DNA from: JANPCX01 sp050916095
GTDB taxonomy: Bacteria; Pseudomonadota; Gammaproteobacteria; Burkholderiales; Burkholderiaceae_C
Direction of reading: 5' to 3'
Length of the DNA: 64,000 nt
NCBI GenBank assembly: GCA_050916095.1
Contig: CP050901.1
Coordinates: 2,356,001-2,420,000 of the forward strand
The position numbers and the translations under genes were made by a program. The notes beneath the pieces are model-generated. The model had not been told where the DNA came from and did no database searches. It saw nothing but the letters and a program-made list of their open reading frames with translations. This document shows, in pieces, positions 1 to 7,975 of this stretch. The stretch's first letter is position 1. Every line of letters starts with the position of its first letter.

Positions 1-1071
1 CACCTTGCGTACAGCTTCAACTGTTGCCTTTGGCACGGATGCCGCCAGCGATGACACCACCCGCTGGTCACGCTTCTTGAACTCTTGCCCAAGAAGCTTT
101 GAATGGCGCATGTGCTGGTCTTGGTCCCAGGCATCGCGGTACTGAAGCCAAAGCTTCGGCAGCCATGCGATGGGCAAAACGGGGTCGGACATGATGTCGG
201 CGAGGCTCACACGAGTCGCCTCAGCCCGCTCCTTACTGGCGACTACGGCGTTGCGAATATGGGCGGCTTGTTCGTATGCGCTAAGTCCGCGACGCTGCGC
301 GTCTGCCGTGAATTTGTCGAGGGACACCTGCGCCCGCTCGGCAGCGTTTCGGGCGGCGGCCTGCTCTTGCGTCAACTTCTGGAGAGTGTCCTCCAGGTCT
401 TTGACCTGGACTTCCCAGGTGGCAAGGCTCGCTCGCGCCGCCTCGAACTCAGATGATGAGTTCTTGTTCTTGAGCGCGGCGCGTCGTTCTAGGGCCTTCA
501 AGTCGTTGCCAAGCGATTCGATACCACCGATCCCCAGGAAGACCTCAGTTGCCCTCTTGAGCAGTTCAGGCAAGCGCTCAGGGTTGGCCAAGGCCTCGAT
601 TTTTTCGCCGTCGAACAGAAACAGCTGAACCAGTTCGGCCGGAAGAATCGCGCCAATGAACTCGTCCCATGACTGGGAAAAGTCAATATCTTTGCTGCCG
701 CCTTCGAAGATGCTCAGATCTTCAGCAAGGTCTTCGGCCTTGCGGCGCCACTCGCGCCGAACCGTGAGATGACGGCGTGAGCCGCTGATCTCGACGATCA
801 CCCCGATCTCGACCACCGCACTGCCGCTGGCATCCTTTCGCAGCAGCCCAAGTAGCAACTGCTCGTACTCCGAGCGTCGCATGCCGTTGATGGCCTTGTG
901 TCCGTACAGCCCCACCTGCAGAGCGGTCAAGAGCGTCGTCTTGCCGCTGCCATTCAGTGCCTTGACGAGGATGACGGGTCGCCCACCACTGATGCTGAGG
1001 TCTAGGGTTTGTCGCTCACGAAACGGTCCGAGGTTCTCAATCGAGATATTTGATATTGTTATTTTTGCCAT
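1..1071 (-). CDS. dndD: DndD, phosphorothioation ATPase (partial, C-terminus off the left edge)
   Basis: The first 357 codons read without a stop from ATG at 1071 to base 1. The N-terminus is SMC/RecN-like: an opening beta-strand (MAKITISNISIENLGPF), then a Walker A motif NGSGKTT near residue 43, followed by a long Glu/Ala/Gln-rich coiled-coil region from about residue 165. DndD is the SMC-like ATPase that works with DndC and DndE to place sulfur in the DNA backbone. The start lies 3 nt past the dndC stop, so the genes are translated as one operon. The rest of dndD, and any dndE, lie outside the window. Identity rests on family architecture plus the dndBC neighbours. Confidence 0.88.
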   Translation of the reverse strand, partial: MAKITISNISIENLGPFRERQTLDLSISGGRPVILVKALNGSGKTTLLTALQVGLYGHKAINGMRRSEYEQLLLGLLRKDASGSAVVEIGVIVEISGSRRHLTVRREWRRKAEDLAEDLSIFEGGSKDIDFSQSWDEFIGAILPAELVQLFLFDGEKIEALANPERLPELLKRATEVFLGIGGIESLGNDLKALERRAALKNKNSSSEFEAARASLATWEVQVKDLEDTLQKLTQEQAAARNAAERAQVSLDKFTADAQRRGLSAYEQAAHIRNAVVASKERAEATRVSLADIMSDPVLPIAWLPKLWLQYRDAWDQDQHMRHSKLLGQEFKKRDQRVVSSLAASVPKATVEAVRKV

Positions 1072-1074
1072 AAC

Positions 1075-2530
1075 TCATGCAATTACTGCCGCCGCGTCGG
1101 ACGCGTCTCCGTCTTGCTCCTTGGTCGAAACTCCAGAGAGAGCGAACTCCAAGGCTTCGCCCTCGTTGCGGAAAGCGTAGTGCCGTAGGACACCTTCCAA
1201 GCGGTCCAGATGCTTGGACCGCTTGTGCGATTCGATCGTCTGGAACTGGACAGCAAGAAGGCTTCTTGTGAGCTTGTAGAGCTCCTGCGCCGCGTCCGAA
1301 TCGACCTCATTGGCAACCTGCTCAAGCAACGCCAGGTCGGACGCATCCAGAGGTGACTGCTCAAGGTCTTTTCCCGGGTACTGAACGCCAAAGACTTCCG
1401 TGTAGATGTGCGGTACGAGGTCTTCGATCTCGCCCTTCTCTTCAACCCATAGGCGCCTGATCTCGTCAAGTTCATCAATCGATATCAGCTCAATCAGCTG
1501 AGTCCCCTGCTTCTGGTCTGCATTGCGAACCACCCTCTGGGTCAACAGAAGCTCGCGGAGTAGCTCAGCACGGCGTGCTTGCGTGTAGGGGCCATGCACA
1601 AGCTCACCGTGAAAAACTGTCAGGCGACCGTTCATGCGGCGGAAGTCGCGCACCGAGCGGTCTTCGACCGCAAGGTTCTTGTTGCGGAAGTCCAGGATGG
1701 GCTGCATCCATTGCTTCTGCTCGTCGTTCTGAACCATGGCCTGCATGGACTTGTCCTGCGTCACCATGGTGCAGACGTAGCATCCGAAGCGGCTATCGCC
1801 GCAACTAGGAGTGGATGTATCGACGACGATGGGGCACTCGGCGTCTGGCGTTGCGCCGCGGTAGATGCTGAACAGTTCCTGGTTGTCGATACCCCAGGGA
1901 TTCTTCTGTGTGATCAGGTACTCCCACACATCGTCGCTGGTCCAGCTCTCAATGGGGGGGTAGACCCAGACCCGAGACAGGCGCGGGTCCTTGTTCTTGC
2001 TCAGCTTCGCACGGGTGCTGTCTTTGTATTGGTCCATGACCTTGTCGCGGGCTTGGCTCTCGCCACGCCGCTGGCCAAGCACCAGGATGGCTTCACCATT
2101 GTTCTCCGACAGCTCCTGGATGAACTTTGTGGACGCACTGATCTTCAAGCGATCGGTGCACCACCGAAATTTAGGGCGTGGAGCGGGGTATCCCTTACCG
2201 ATCAAGTTGACCCAGAACCGGTTCTCCATAGACGGAACAAGTCGATGCGCCGTTATGGGCAAACCTTGCTGCTTCGCCGAGATTCCGATGCGCAGCAAGG
2301 ACGTTTCCACCCAGGGCCGCGATGACCGGGTTCTCCACCAGCGTATCGGTGCTGATCACGTGAACCGGCTTGACCCGCTTCGCTTCAGGGAGCGATGCGA
2401 TGGCAGTCCACAGCAGTTGTAAGGACGCGGTGGAGTCTTTGCCACCGCTGTAGCCAACGATCCACGGCATCGAATCGGACAAGTACAGCTCGCGTATCTC
2501 GTCCACGATTTTTTCAGAGGGGATGGTCAT
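1075..2530 (-). pseudogene. dndC: DndC, PAPS-reductase-like sulfurtransferase, interrupted by a 1-nt frameshift
   Basis: DndC is an ATP-pyrophosphatase/PAPS-reductase-family enzyme that moves sulfur onto DNA during phosphorothioation. The N-terminal part (from ATG 2530, overlapping the dndB stop by 4 nt) has the PP-loop YSGGKDS and reads up to VISTDTLVENPVIAA. The rest lies in another frame: WVETSLL, then FRWCTDRLKI and the cysteine cluster CGDSRFGCYVCT expected for the Fe-S site. The frames switch inside the GGG run at 2314-2316 (CCC on the coding strand). Removing one base restores an uninterrupted protein of about 484 residues, a normal DndC length. This is either a real inactivating mutation or a homopolymer sequencing error; both halves look well conserved, which favours the latter. 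Confidence 0.85.
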
Positions 2531-3654
2531 GTAAGTTTGTTCCGATCAGCGCCCCGCCGAGGACCGCGAGCAGCCTGCCAAGCGGCTTCAGCCGTCTGTT
2601 CGTCCGGGGTAAGCTTGAGACCCAGCACGCGCTTGATCTCGTTGCAGGTCAATGTGATGTTCTGGCCCGACTTGGCCATCGCGCCGCCAACCATGGCACG
2701 GCCTTCCCATGTTGTTGCGTTCTTCCTGGACCAGTCGACGGAACGCAGGCGCTTGATGCGCTTCAAGCGCTCGGCCGTTGGAAGTTGGTACAGCGCACGG
2801 CCGGCTCGCCCGAGCGCTTGCAACACGATGGCGTGCGAGTGAATGAAGTCACGCCGCACCTCGCCAGAAGTCATCTTCGACTCACGCACGTAAGTCCACT
2901 CGGGAACCTGATCACCCACGGACTCCCAAAACTCAAGGCACTTCTTGCTGGCCGCGCCAAAGTCCTCCAGTTCCTTGTCGACCAGGAGTTCAGAGGTCGC
3001 GAAGTTCACCGCACTCAGGGTGAACAGCTTGCGCGAGCGCGGTGAGAGGGACGACCGCTCGGTCTCGATCAGGTTCTTGAATACCGACGAGGTAAGGCTA
3101 AGGTGACGCGCCAGGCTGGCCGCAGCACTGCGGTGGTCGTAAAGAACGCCGAGAGATGCAGACGGCTTGACCGCATAGCGGTTGAGGTCGGCGAACATCT
3201 GCTGGCATCGCTCCAGGCCTCGGTCCAGGAAGAAGACGACCGCAATGGTTTCTTCTCCCAACTCAGGCACCGTCTCCAGCGCATGAACAATGGCCGCGCG
3301 CCGGTGCTGGCCGTCATTGACGATGAACTTTGCGTCCATCGACACCGTGAGCGATCCCATGCGGAAGTTGGCCGGTCCGTCCGGACCCACCGGGTCGAAG
3401 CGGATGGTGCCGTCGATGGATACCGTGATGGCGGAAAACGTGTAGCTGGCCTTGTTGTCGATGACGTAGCGGGCGATGTCAGGAATGCGCGCCTTGTTGA
3501 GCGTGCGCTGCGCGCGCAGCTCCGGCACCAGTTCTTCTTCGTCGAAGGTGAACAGGCGCGTCAACAGGCGAAGCGGGCACATGGAGACGTAGTACTCACG
3601 CCCCGCTTGCACCCCTCGAATCGCCGGAAATACATAGGAAAAATTCTCAGCCAT
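2527..3654 (-). CDS. dndB: DndB, DGQHR-domain protein of the dnd operon
   Basis: A 375-residue protein with the diagnostic DGQHR motif at residues 114-118 (within VNDGQHRRAA), a ParB-like fold signature. DndB proteins are part of phosphorothioation operons. They are not strictly needed for sulfur incorporation and have been reported to modulate expression of the cluster. The gene is first in the visible operon and overlaps dndC by 4 nt (ATGA). No dndA cysteine desulfurase is next to it; many hosts use a chromosomal IscS instead. The ribosome-binding site before ATG 3654 is weak. Confidence 0.9.
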   Translation of the reverse strand: MAENFSYVFPAIRGVQAGREYYVSMCPLRLLTRLFTFDEEELVPELRAQRTLNKARIPDIARYVIDNKASYTFSAITVSIDGTIRFDPVGPDGPANFRMGSLTVSMDAKFIVNDGQHRRAAIVHALETVPELGEETIAVVFFLDRGLERCQQMFADLNRYAVKPSASLGVLYDHRSAAASLARHLSLTSSVFKNLIETERSSLSPRSRKLFTLSAVNFATSELLVDKELEDFGAASKKCLEFWESVGDQVPEWTYVRESKMTSGEVRRDFIHSHAIVLQALGRAGRALYQLPTAERLKRIKRLRSVDWSRKNATTWEGRAMVGGAMAKSGQNITLTCNEIKRVLGLKLTPDEQTAEAAWQAARGPRRGADRNKLT

Positions 3655-3674
3655 AACCAGAGTAGTTTAGCATT

Positions 3675-3692
3675 GTTTGTATGTGGACAAAC
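3675..3692. promoter_or_regulatory. Inverted repeat in the dndB / CoiA-like divergent intergenic region (candidate operator)
   Basis: GTTTGT-N6-ACAAAC is a 6-bp inverted repeat in an AT-richer patch 21 nt upstream of dndB. A second small palindrome, ACGTACGT, follows at 3695-3702. The position between two divergent genes fits a regulator-binding site. No regulator gene is visible, and nothing beyond the symmetry supports the call. Confidence 0.35.
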
Positions 3693-3844
3693 AAACGTAC
3701 GTCACCAACAGGATCGAGCCTGCGAGGGCGTCTCGACGCTGCGGAGTCGCTCTTGGCGCTACTCGGGAGGGCCATGCCGAACCGCGGTGGCTATGGAGGC
3801 GTGGACAGCGCCGGTCCTGACCCTGGCGCCAGGCGGTGCAAACC

Positions 3845-4999
3845 ATGAACGAGGCGGTCGTCGTCTTCTCCCGCAAGGGCCTGTTCAAGACCGAAATCAA
3901 GGCCCGGGATGTCCGCAGCAGGGAGCACGCTCGTAAGTTGTGGCCGCTCGTCGCTCCCGACACGGGGCGACAGTTGCTCACATGGGTGAGCCCGTCTTTT
4001 GAGGACGGGAAGCTTCGGCGCCGATCTCACTTTCGCCTACTGCCGGCCGACGCGAGCTACGACCTCCAATCGCGCTTCGATGAAGAGGAAGCCAGCCGAT
4101 GGCATGCGACGCAGGAAAGTCCCGCGCACCGTCGGGCCAAGGAGCTGATTGCTTCGGAGTTGTCGCGCCGCCTGGCTGCGGGACTTGCCCTGCCATGGTC
4201 TTTCAAAGACCCCGAGGCTTCAGACTACCCGCTGGAGGGCAACCTGCTGCTCGGGGCGGATCGGATCGCTGTAGAGATGCCGCTCAAGACGCCGTTTGGC
4301 AGCGGGTTTCGCCTTGACGTTGCCGTCGTCGGCCCTCCCGTTGAGAAGACCCAGCTTGTGCTCGGTGGCGTCGAGATCGAGATGGGTCACGCTTTCGATG
4401 GCCGCAAGGCCTTGATCGGAAAGTCTCTGGGTTTTCCGCTCATGTCGATCGACATCGCCGACATGAGCCTGGACCAGATTTCACCGGACTGGGCACGCGG
4501 CGCATTGAGCGCCACGACCCGAAGCAACGAGCAGGGGCGGCGCCAAACATACGTCTACCTCCATGACCTGCTCTATCCGTTGCATGCTCAAATTCCTGCC
4601 TACCTCGACGACGAGCAACGCCACCAGTTCTTGATCTTTTCCGACGACGACACGCTGCACAAACTCGTGCGCTGGTTCAACCGCCTTGCGAGAGCGCTGA
4701 ACTATCCCAATGGGGCGGTCGCGATTGCGCTTGTGAATGGCAAAAGCGAGCAGTCACGAAAAATGCTCGAGCGTGCAGGGACAGTGGCGGGGCCTGACTG
4801 GCATCTCTTCAACGATCATCAGTGCCTGCGTCTCACCGTGCCGCGTCCGAAGGGCGTCGCAGACGTCCAGGCGCATCGTTTCCACATGACGATCGCCAGG
4901 TTGCTTCTCTCGCACGCGGACGCCTTGGTCGGCTACAAATACTGCAACGGCGTGGACAACAACCATCCAGAAGAAGACATCTGGGTCGCCCACCGATGA
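3845..4999 (+). CDS. CoiA-like putative nuclease divergent from dndB
   Basis: An uncharacterised protein of 384 residues. The middle part resembles the competence protein CoiA / PD-(D/E)XK nuclease layout: an ESPAHRRAKELIASEL helix near residues 90-105, then FRLDVAVVG followed by GGVEIEMGHAFDGRKALIGK, i.e. an Asp, then E-x-E and a downstream Arg/Lys as in D...ExQ-type active sites. I chose ATG 3845 because AGGCGG lies 8 nt upstream; a GTG at 3836 would add three residues. It faces away from the dnd operon across about 190 nt. An active-site-like nuclease fold beside a DNA modification operon suggests a restriction or processing role, but that is inference. No membrane segment or signal peptide is seen. 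Confidence 0.6.
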   Translation: MNEAVVVFSRKGLFKTEIKARDVRSREHARKLWPLVAPDTGRQLLTWVSPSFEDGKLRRRSHFRLLPADASYDLQSRFDEEEASRWHATQESPAHRRAKELIASELSRRLAAGLALPWSFKDPEASDYPLEGNLLLGADRIAVEMPLKTPFGSGFRLDVAVVGPPVEKTQLVLGGVEIEMGHAFDGRKALIGKSLGFPLMSIDIADMSLDQISPDWARGALSATTRSNEQGRRQTYVYLHDLLYPLHAQIPAYLDDEQRHQFLIFSDDDTLHKLVRWFNRLARALNYPNGAVAIALVNGKSEQSRKMLERAGTVAGPDWHLFNDHQCLRLTVPRPKGVADVQAHRFHMTIARLLLSHADALVGYKYCNGVDNNHPEEDIWVAHR

Positions 5000-5154
5000 A
5001 TCGCTAATTAGGGCATCCACACGAAGCATCGTGTACTGCCAAAGCGCTTGGCCGAGCCGTTGAATCGCATGATGCGGATCGTGAAAGAGTTGCAACACAC
5101 CGGCAGGTCTGGCTCGCGAAAAGGGCCAGGAACACAGCAAGGCGTCGACTGAGC
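5000..5154. other. Island remnant between the CoiA-like gene and IS66 copy 1
   Basis: No complete gene. On the plus strand a stop-free run of 47 codons (5008-5148, including LPKRLAEPLNRMM) ends at a TGA in GACTGA just before the IS66. It has no good start and matches nothing I recognise. It could be the tail of a gene deleted earlier. Confidence 0.3.
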
Positions 5155-5192
5155 GTATGCGTTCGGTGAACCCACCTTGACCGAATCAACGA

Positions 5193-6797
5193 TCAGGTGT
5201 TGACCGGTGCAGTCGCAGCGACGCTGGCAGTCTCGGGCGATACCCAGCGGTGCGGCAGCAACTCGTGCAGTCGGCTGTTGGGCCAGGTGGGCAGCTTGGT
5301 CAGCACGTCTTTGAGATAGACCCACGCATCATGCCCATTGAGTTTGGCCGACTCGATCAACGTCATCAGCACTGCCGCGCGCTCGCCAGCTTGCTGGCTG
5401 CCCACAAAGAGCCAGTTCTTGCGCCCCAGCGCCAGCGGCCGGATCGCGTTTTCCACCGCGTTGTTGTCAATCGGGATGCGTGCATCGGCGAGGTGTAGGG
5501 TCAATGCCGCCCAGCGCTTGAGCGTGTAGTCCATCGCCTTGGCCGTCACGTCAGCATTCATGAGTTGCTGACGCTGGGTGAGTAACCAAGCCTTGAACTC
5601 TTGGAGCAGTGTTGTACTGGTGTCTTGCCTGAGCTGATGTCGCTCCTGCAGGGTGAGTTGCGCCCCCTGGCGCTCCACGTCATACAGTTGCTGGATTCGA
5701 TGGAGCGCCTCTTTGGCGATCTCGCTTTGGTTGAGCTTGTGGGCCTCGAAGAACTTTCTTCTGGCGTGGGCCCAGCATCCGGCCTCTTGTATTGGCTGTT
5801 GTTTGAACAAGGCTTTGTAGCCCGAGTAATCATCACAAACCAAGCTGCCTTGGAATCCCTCCAGCAGCGTGGCCGCATGCTGGCCTTGCCGACTGTTGCA
5901 GAACTCGTAAACCACGGCGCGTTCAGTTGCCTCCCAGTCGCTGCTACGGATGACCCAAGCGTAGGCGGTGTCTGTCTTGCCTGAGCCGGGCGCCAGCAGC
6001 TTGATCGGCGTCTCGTCGGCATGCAGCACGGCTTGGCTCAGCAGGTGGGATTTGATCGCTTGCGCCAAGGGCTGCAGCTGAACACCGCACTGCCCCACCC
6101 AACTGGCCATGCTGGAGCGCGCGATGAAGGCACCGCTCCTGCGGTAAATCTCTTCTTGGCGGTACAAAGGCAGGTGGTCATCATGTTTTGCAATGATGAC
6201 CTGGGCCAGCAGCCCTGGCGCGGGAATGCCTTTGTCGATGATCTGGGCGGGCATGGGTGCCGCCAGCACGGTGTTGCAGCAAACGCATGCGTACTTGCCA
6301 CGAATGTGACGGTGAACAAAGAATTGGGCCGGGACGCAATCGAGTTGTTCGCTGATGTCTTGGCCAATGCGCTTCAAGGGATGCCCTGCACTGCACAAGG
6401 CGGGCTCGATCTCGTAGTGGTGCTCAATGCGCTCGAGTTGGCTGGGCAGAGCCTGACGTTTGGCTTGGCGTTTGATGCGGCTGGGCCCTGGGGTGCGGGC
6501 CTCATCTTCGGCGCGGTCTTCGGCTTTGGATTCTTCAACGAGAAGCTGTTCGGTTTTTGCATCGAACAACTGAGTTTGAGGATTGCCGCCTTGTGCGTCC
6601 AGGCTCTCGCTGCTTTTACCAAAGCGCCACTGCTTCAAGCGGGTCAGCTCGAAGTTCAGCGCGGCGTTCTTGGTGTGCTCAAACTTCAACTGGATTTGCA
6701 GTCGCTCAATGAGTTCCCGTGCGTACTGTGCGGCTGCAGTGTCTCCGAGGGCTTGCAGCTGGGCTTTTATTGATGCGGGATCAACGTCTTTGAGCAT
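5193..6797 (-). CDS. tnpC: IS66 transposase TnpC (copy 1)
   Basis: DDE transposase of 534 residues counted from ATG 6797. An N-terminal coiled coil (residues about 10-65) is followed by a cysteine-rich zinc-binding region (CSAGHPL, CVCC). The catalytic core has Asp 261 (LHADETP), Asp 322/323 (LVCDDYSGY) and Glu 449 (IDNNAVENAIRPLALGRKNW). A TTG at 6857 in the same frame would add 20 residues that mostly translate the hairpin at 6806-6833, so I prefer the ATG. This copy alone has Trp for Leu in the SSD(L/W)EATE segment between the catalytic aspartates. Confidence 0.93.
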   Translation of the reverse strand: MLKDVDPASIKAQLQALGDTAAAQYARELIERLQIQLKFEHTKNAALNFELTRLKQWRFGKSSESLDAQGGNPQTQLFDAKTEQLLVEESKAEDRAEDEARTPGPSRIKRQAKRQALPSQLERIEHHYEIEPALCSAGHPLKRIGQDISEQLDCVPAQFFVHRHIRGKYACVCCNTVLAAPMPAQIIDKGIPAPGLLAQVIIAKHDDHLPLYRQEEIYRRSGAFIARSSMASWVGQCGVQLQPLAQAIKSHLLSQAVLHADETPIKLLAPGSGKTDTAYAWVIRSSDWEATERAVVYEFCNSRQGQHAATLLEGFQGSLVCDDYSGYKALFKQQPIQEAGCWAHARRKFFEAHKLNQSEIAKEALHRIQQLYDVERQGAQLTLQERHQLRQDTSTTLLQEFKAWLLTQRQQLMNADVTAKAMDYTLKRWAALTLHLADARIPIDNNAVENAIRPLALGRKNWLFVGSQQAGERAAVLMTLIESAKLNGHDAWVYLKDVLTKLPTWPNSRLHELLPHRWVSPETASVAATAPVNT

Positions 6798-6805
6798 GTG
6801 CGCAT

Positions 6806-6833
6806 CTTGCCTCGCGCGCACGCGCGAGGCAAG
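6806..6833 (-). promoter_or_regulatory. 13-bp perfect hairpin upstream of tnpC (in all eight IS66 copies)
   Basis: Two 13-nt arms (6806-6818 and 6821-6833) are perfectly complementary with a 2-nt centre, 8 nt upstream of the tnpC ATG. The 3' arm on the coding strand contains GAGG, the only Shine-Dalgarno-like sequence before that ATG, so the stem would hide it. The same hairpin is at the equivalent place in every copy (for example 9589-9616 and 12798-12825). Confidence 0.6.
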
Positions 6834-6869
6834 ACGGGAGATACACGCATTGACCAACCATCACAGCGT

Positions 6870-7208
6870 TCACACCACGGTGACGGCCTGCACCGCGCCC
6901 AGGTGCAACCACGGCGCACCGGCAACCAGCCAATCCCACTGCGCGGCGGTGATTTGAACATGAGCAGCTTCATCTTGCGGCCAGATGAATCGAGCCCGAC
7001 TGCTCAAGCGGCGCGTGCACAGCCACAGGCCAGAGCCGTCCATCAGCAGCACCTTCAAGCGGCTGGCACTGCGGTTGGCAAACACATACGCGGTATGGGG
7101 CTGCGCACCGGCTTCAAAGCTGTGCACCACGCGGGCCAGCAAGGTGTCCATGCCCGCGCGCAGGTCTGCTGCGCCGCAGGCCAGATAGATGGCGTCGATG
7201 CGCATCAT
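6870..7208 (-). CDS. tnpB: IS66 accessory protein TnpB (copy 1)
   Basis: 112 residues, the usual size of IS66 Orf2. It has the family's conserved features: RIDAIYLACGAADLRAGMD at the N-terminus, HTAYVFANRSASRLKVLL and a WDWLVAG tail. The ATG overlaps the tnpA stop (ATGATG/TGA), so translation is coupled. TnpB is needed for IS66 transposition, but its biochemical role is not settled. Confidence 0.92.
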   Translation of the reverse strand: MMRIDAIYLACGAADLRAGMDTLLARVVHSFEAGAQPHTAYVFANRSASRLKVLLMDGSGLWLCTRRLSSRARFIWPQDEAAHVQITAAQWDWLVAGAPWLHLGAVQAVTVV

Positions 7209-7681
7209 GATGCGGCCATCGACTTGAGCCAGGCCGCCAATTCGTGCCCGTGATCCACAGGCCAGTGCAGCACCACACCAGCGCCTGGACCTGCGCCTGC
7301 CACCACGCACTCAATGCGCACGCTGGCGGGGTTGGGATTGGTTTGTGCCACGGCGCAGGAATGTGCCGCGTTGGCAGCCGCACTGCTGACCGCTTGCACC
7401 GGGCCCACCGGGTTACTTCGAACGGCCACAAACCCCTTGGGTTTGAGGGCAACATCAGCGGTTGCGCCGACTGCGGCATGGGCTGCCGAGACGGTCAAAT
7501 GCGACTGGCCCTGGCCCAGCCTTTGCCGCCAGCGCCCCTCATAAGTGACCCACCCCATCAGCAGCTTTGCATCCATCCCGTGGGCCTGCGCCCACGCAGC
7601 AATGCTTTTGCCGGACTGCCTCCACTGCTGAACCACGTCCAGTTGTCGCCTGATCTTGTCTTGCCATCCCACCGCTGCCAT
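7205..7681 (-). CDS. tnpA: IS66 accessory protein TnpA (copy 1)
   Basis: 158 residues. The N-terminal helix-turn-helix-like region (DKIRRQLDVVQQWRQSGKS...AWAQAHGM) is typical of IS66 Orf1 and probably binds DNA. The start is ATG 7681 behind a strong AAGGGG ribosome-binding site. It is first of the three coupled transposition genes. Confidence 0.9.
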   Translation of the reverse strand: MAAVGWQDKIRRQLDVVQQWRQSGKSIAAWAQAHGMDAKLLMGWVTYEGRWRQRLGQGQSHLTVSAAHAAVGATADVALKPKGFVAVRSNPVGPVQAVSSAAANAAHSCAVAQTNPNPASVRIECVVAGAGPGAGVVLHWPVDHGHELAAWLKSMAAS

Positions 7682-7764
7682 TGCCGCCCCTTCGCTGTTG
7701 TCAAAACAGCAACCTTCGCAGCCTTCTATGCCTTTGCATAGGGTGGGGTTTGCCGGACGCTTAC

Positions 7765-7937
7765 GACTGAGCAGCTGCCGTTGCGTCCCGGCGCGATTGC
7801 GCCGTCGGGCTCGCGGGCGTTGCCCCGAGCCTCGTGCCGAGTCGCGGCCTGGCGGCTTCAATCCCTGACGCCTTCGGCCGTCACTGCGCTACCGGCCTGC
7901 GCGCTCCGCTTGCCAACCCGGCAACGGGGTGTGTGGC
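7765..7937. other. Short island remnant between IS66 copies 1 and 2
   Basis: 173 bp of GC-rich sequence with no gene. Joined across copy 1 it continues 5000-5154, and across copy 2 it continues into the radC leader at 10549. It is therefore original island sequence upstream of radC, split by two insertions. Confidence 0.6.
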
Positions 7938-7975
7938 GTATGCGTTCGGTGAACCCACCTTGACCGAATCAACGA

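Larger units (their letters stand above)
5155..7764 (-). mobile_element. IS66-family element, copy 1 (complete, with target duplication)
   Basis: 2,610 bp bounded by imperfect terminal inverted repeats GTAAGCGTCCGGCAAACCCC (tnpA end, at 7764) and GTATGCGTTCGGTGAACCCA (tnpC end, at 5155). The 8-bp target duplication GACTGAGC is present on both sides (5147-5154 and 7765-7772), which is the IS66 hallmark. It carries the canonical three genes tnpA-tnpB-tnpC. This copy is an intact simple insertion. It differs from the other copies by a Leu to Trp change in TnpC (SSDWEATE) and has the short form of the tnpA leader (GGCAATGG instead of GGCAAATGG). Confidence 0.95.

Noticed and set aside
6021..6773. 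250-codon open frame opposite tnpC, repeated in all eight IS66 copies
   Set aside because: Its recurrence is explained by IS66 copy number, and it lies antisense to the DDE transposase core.
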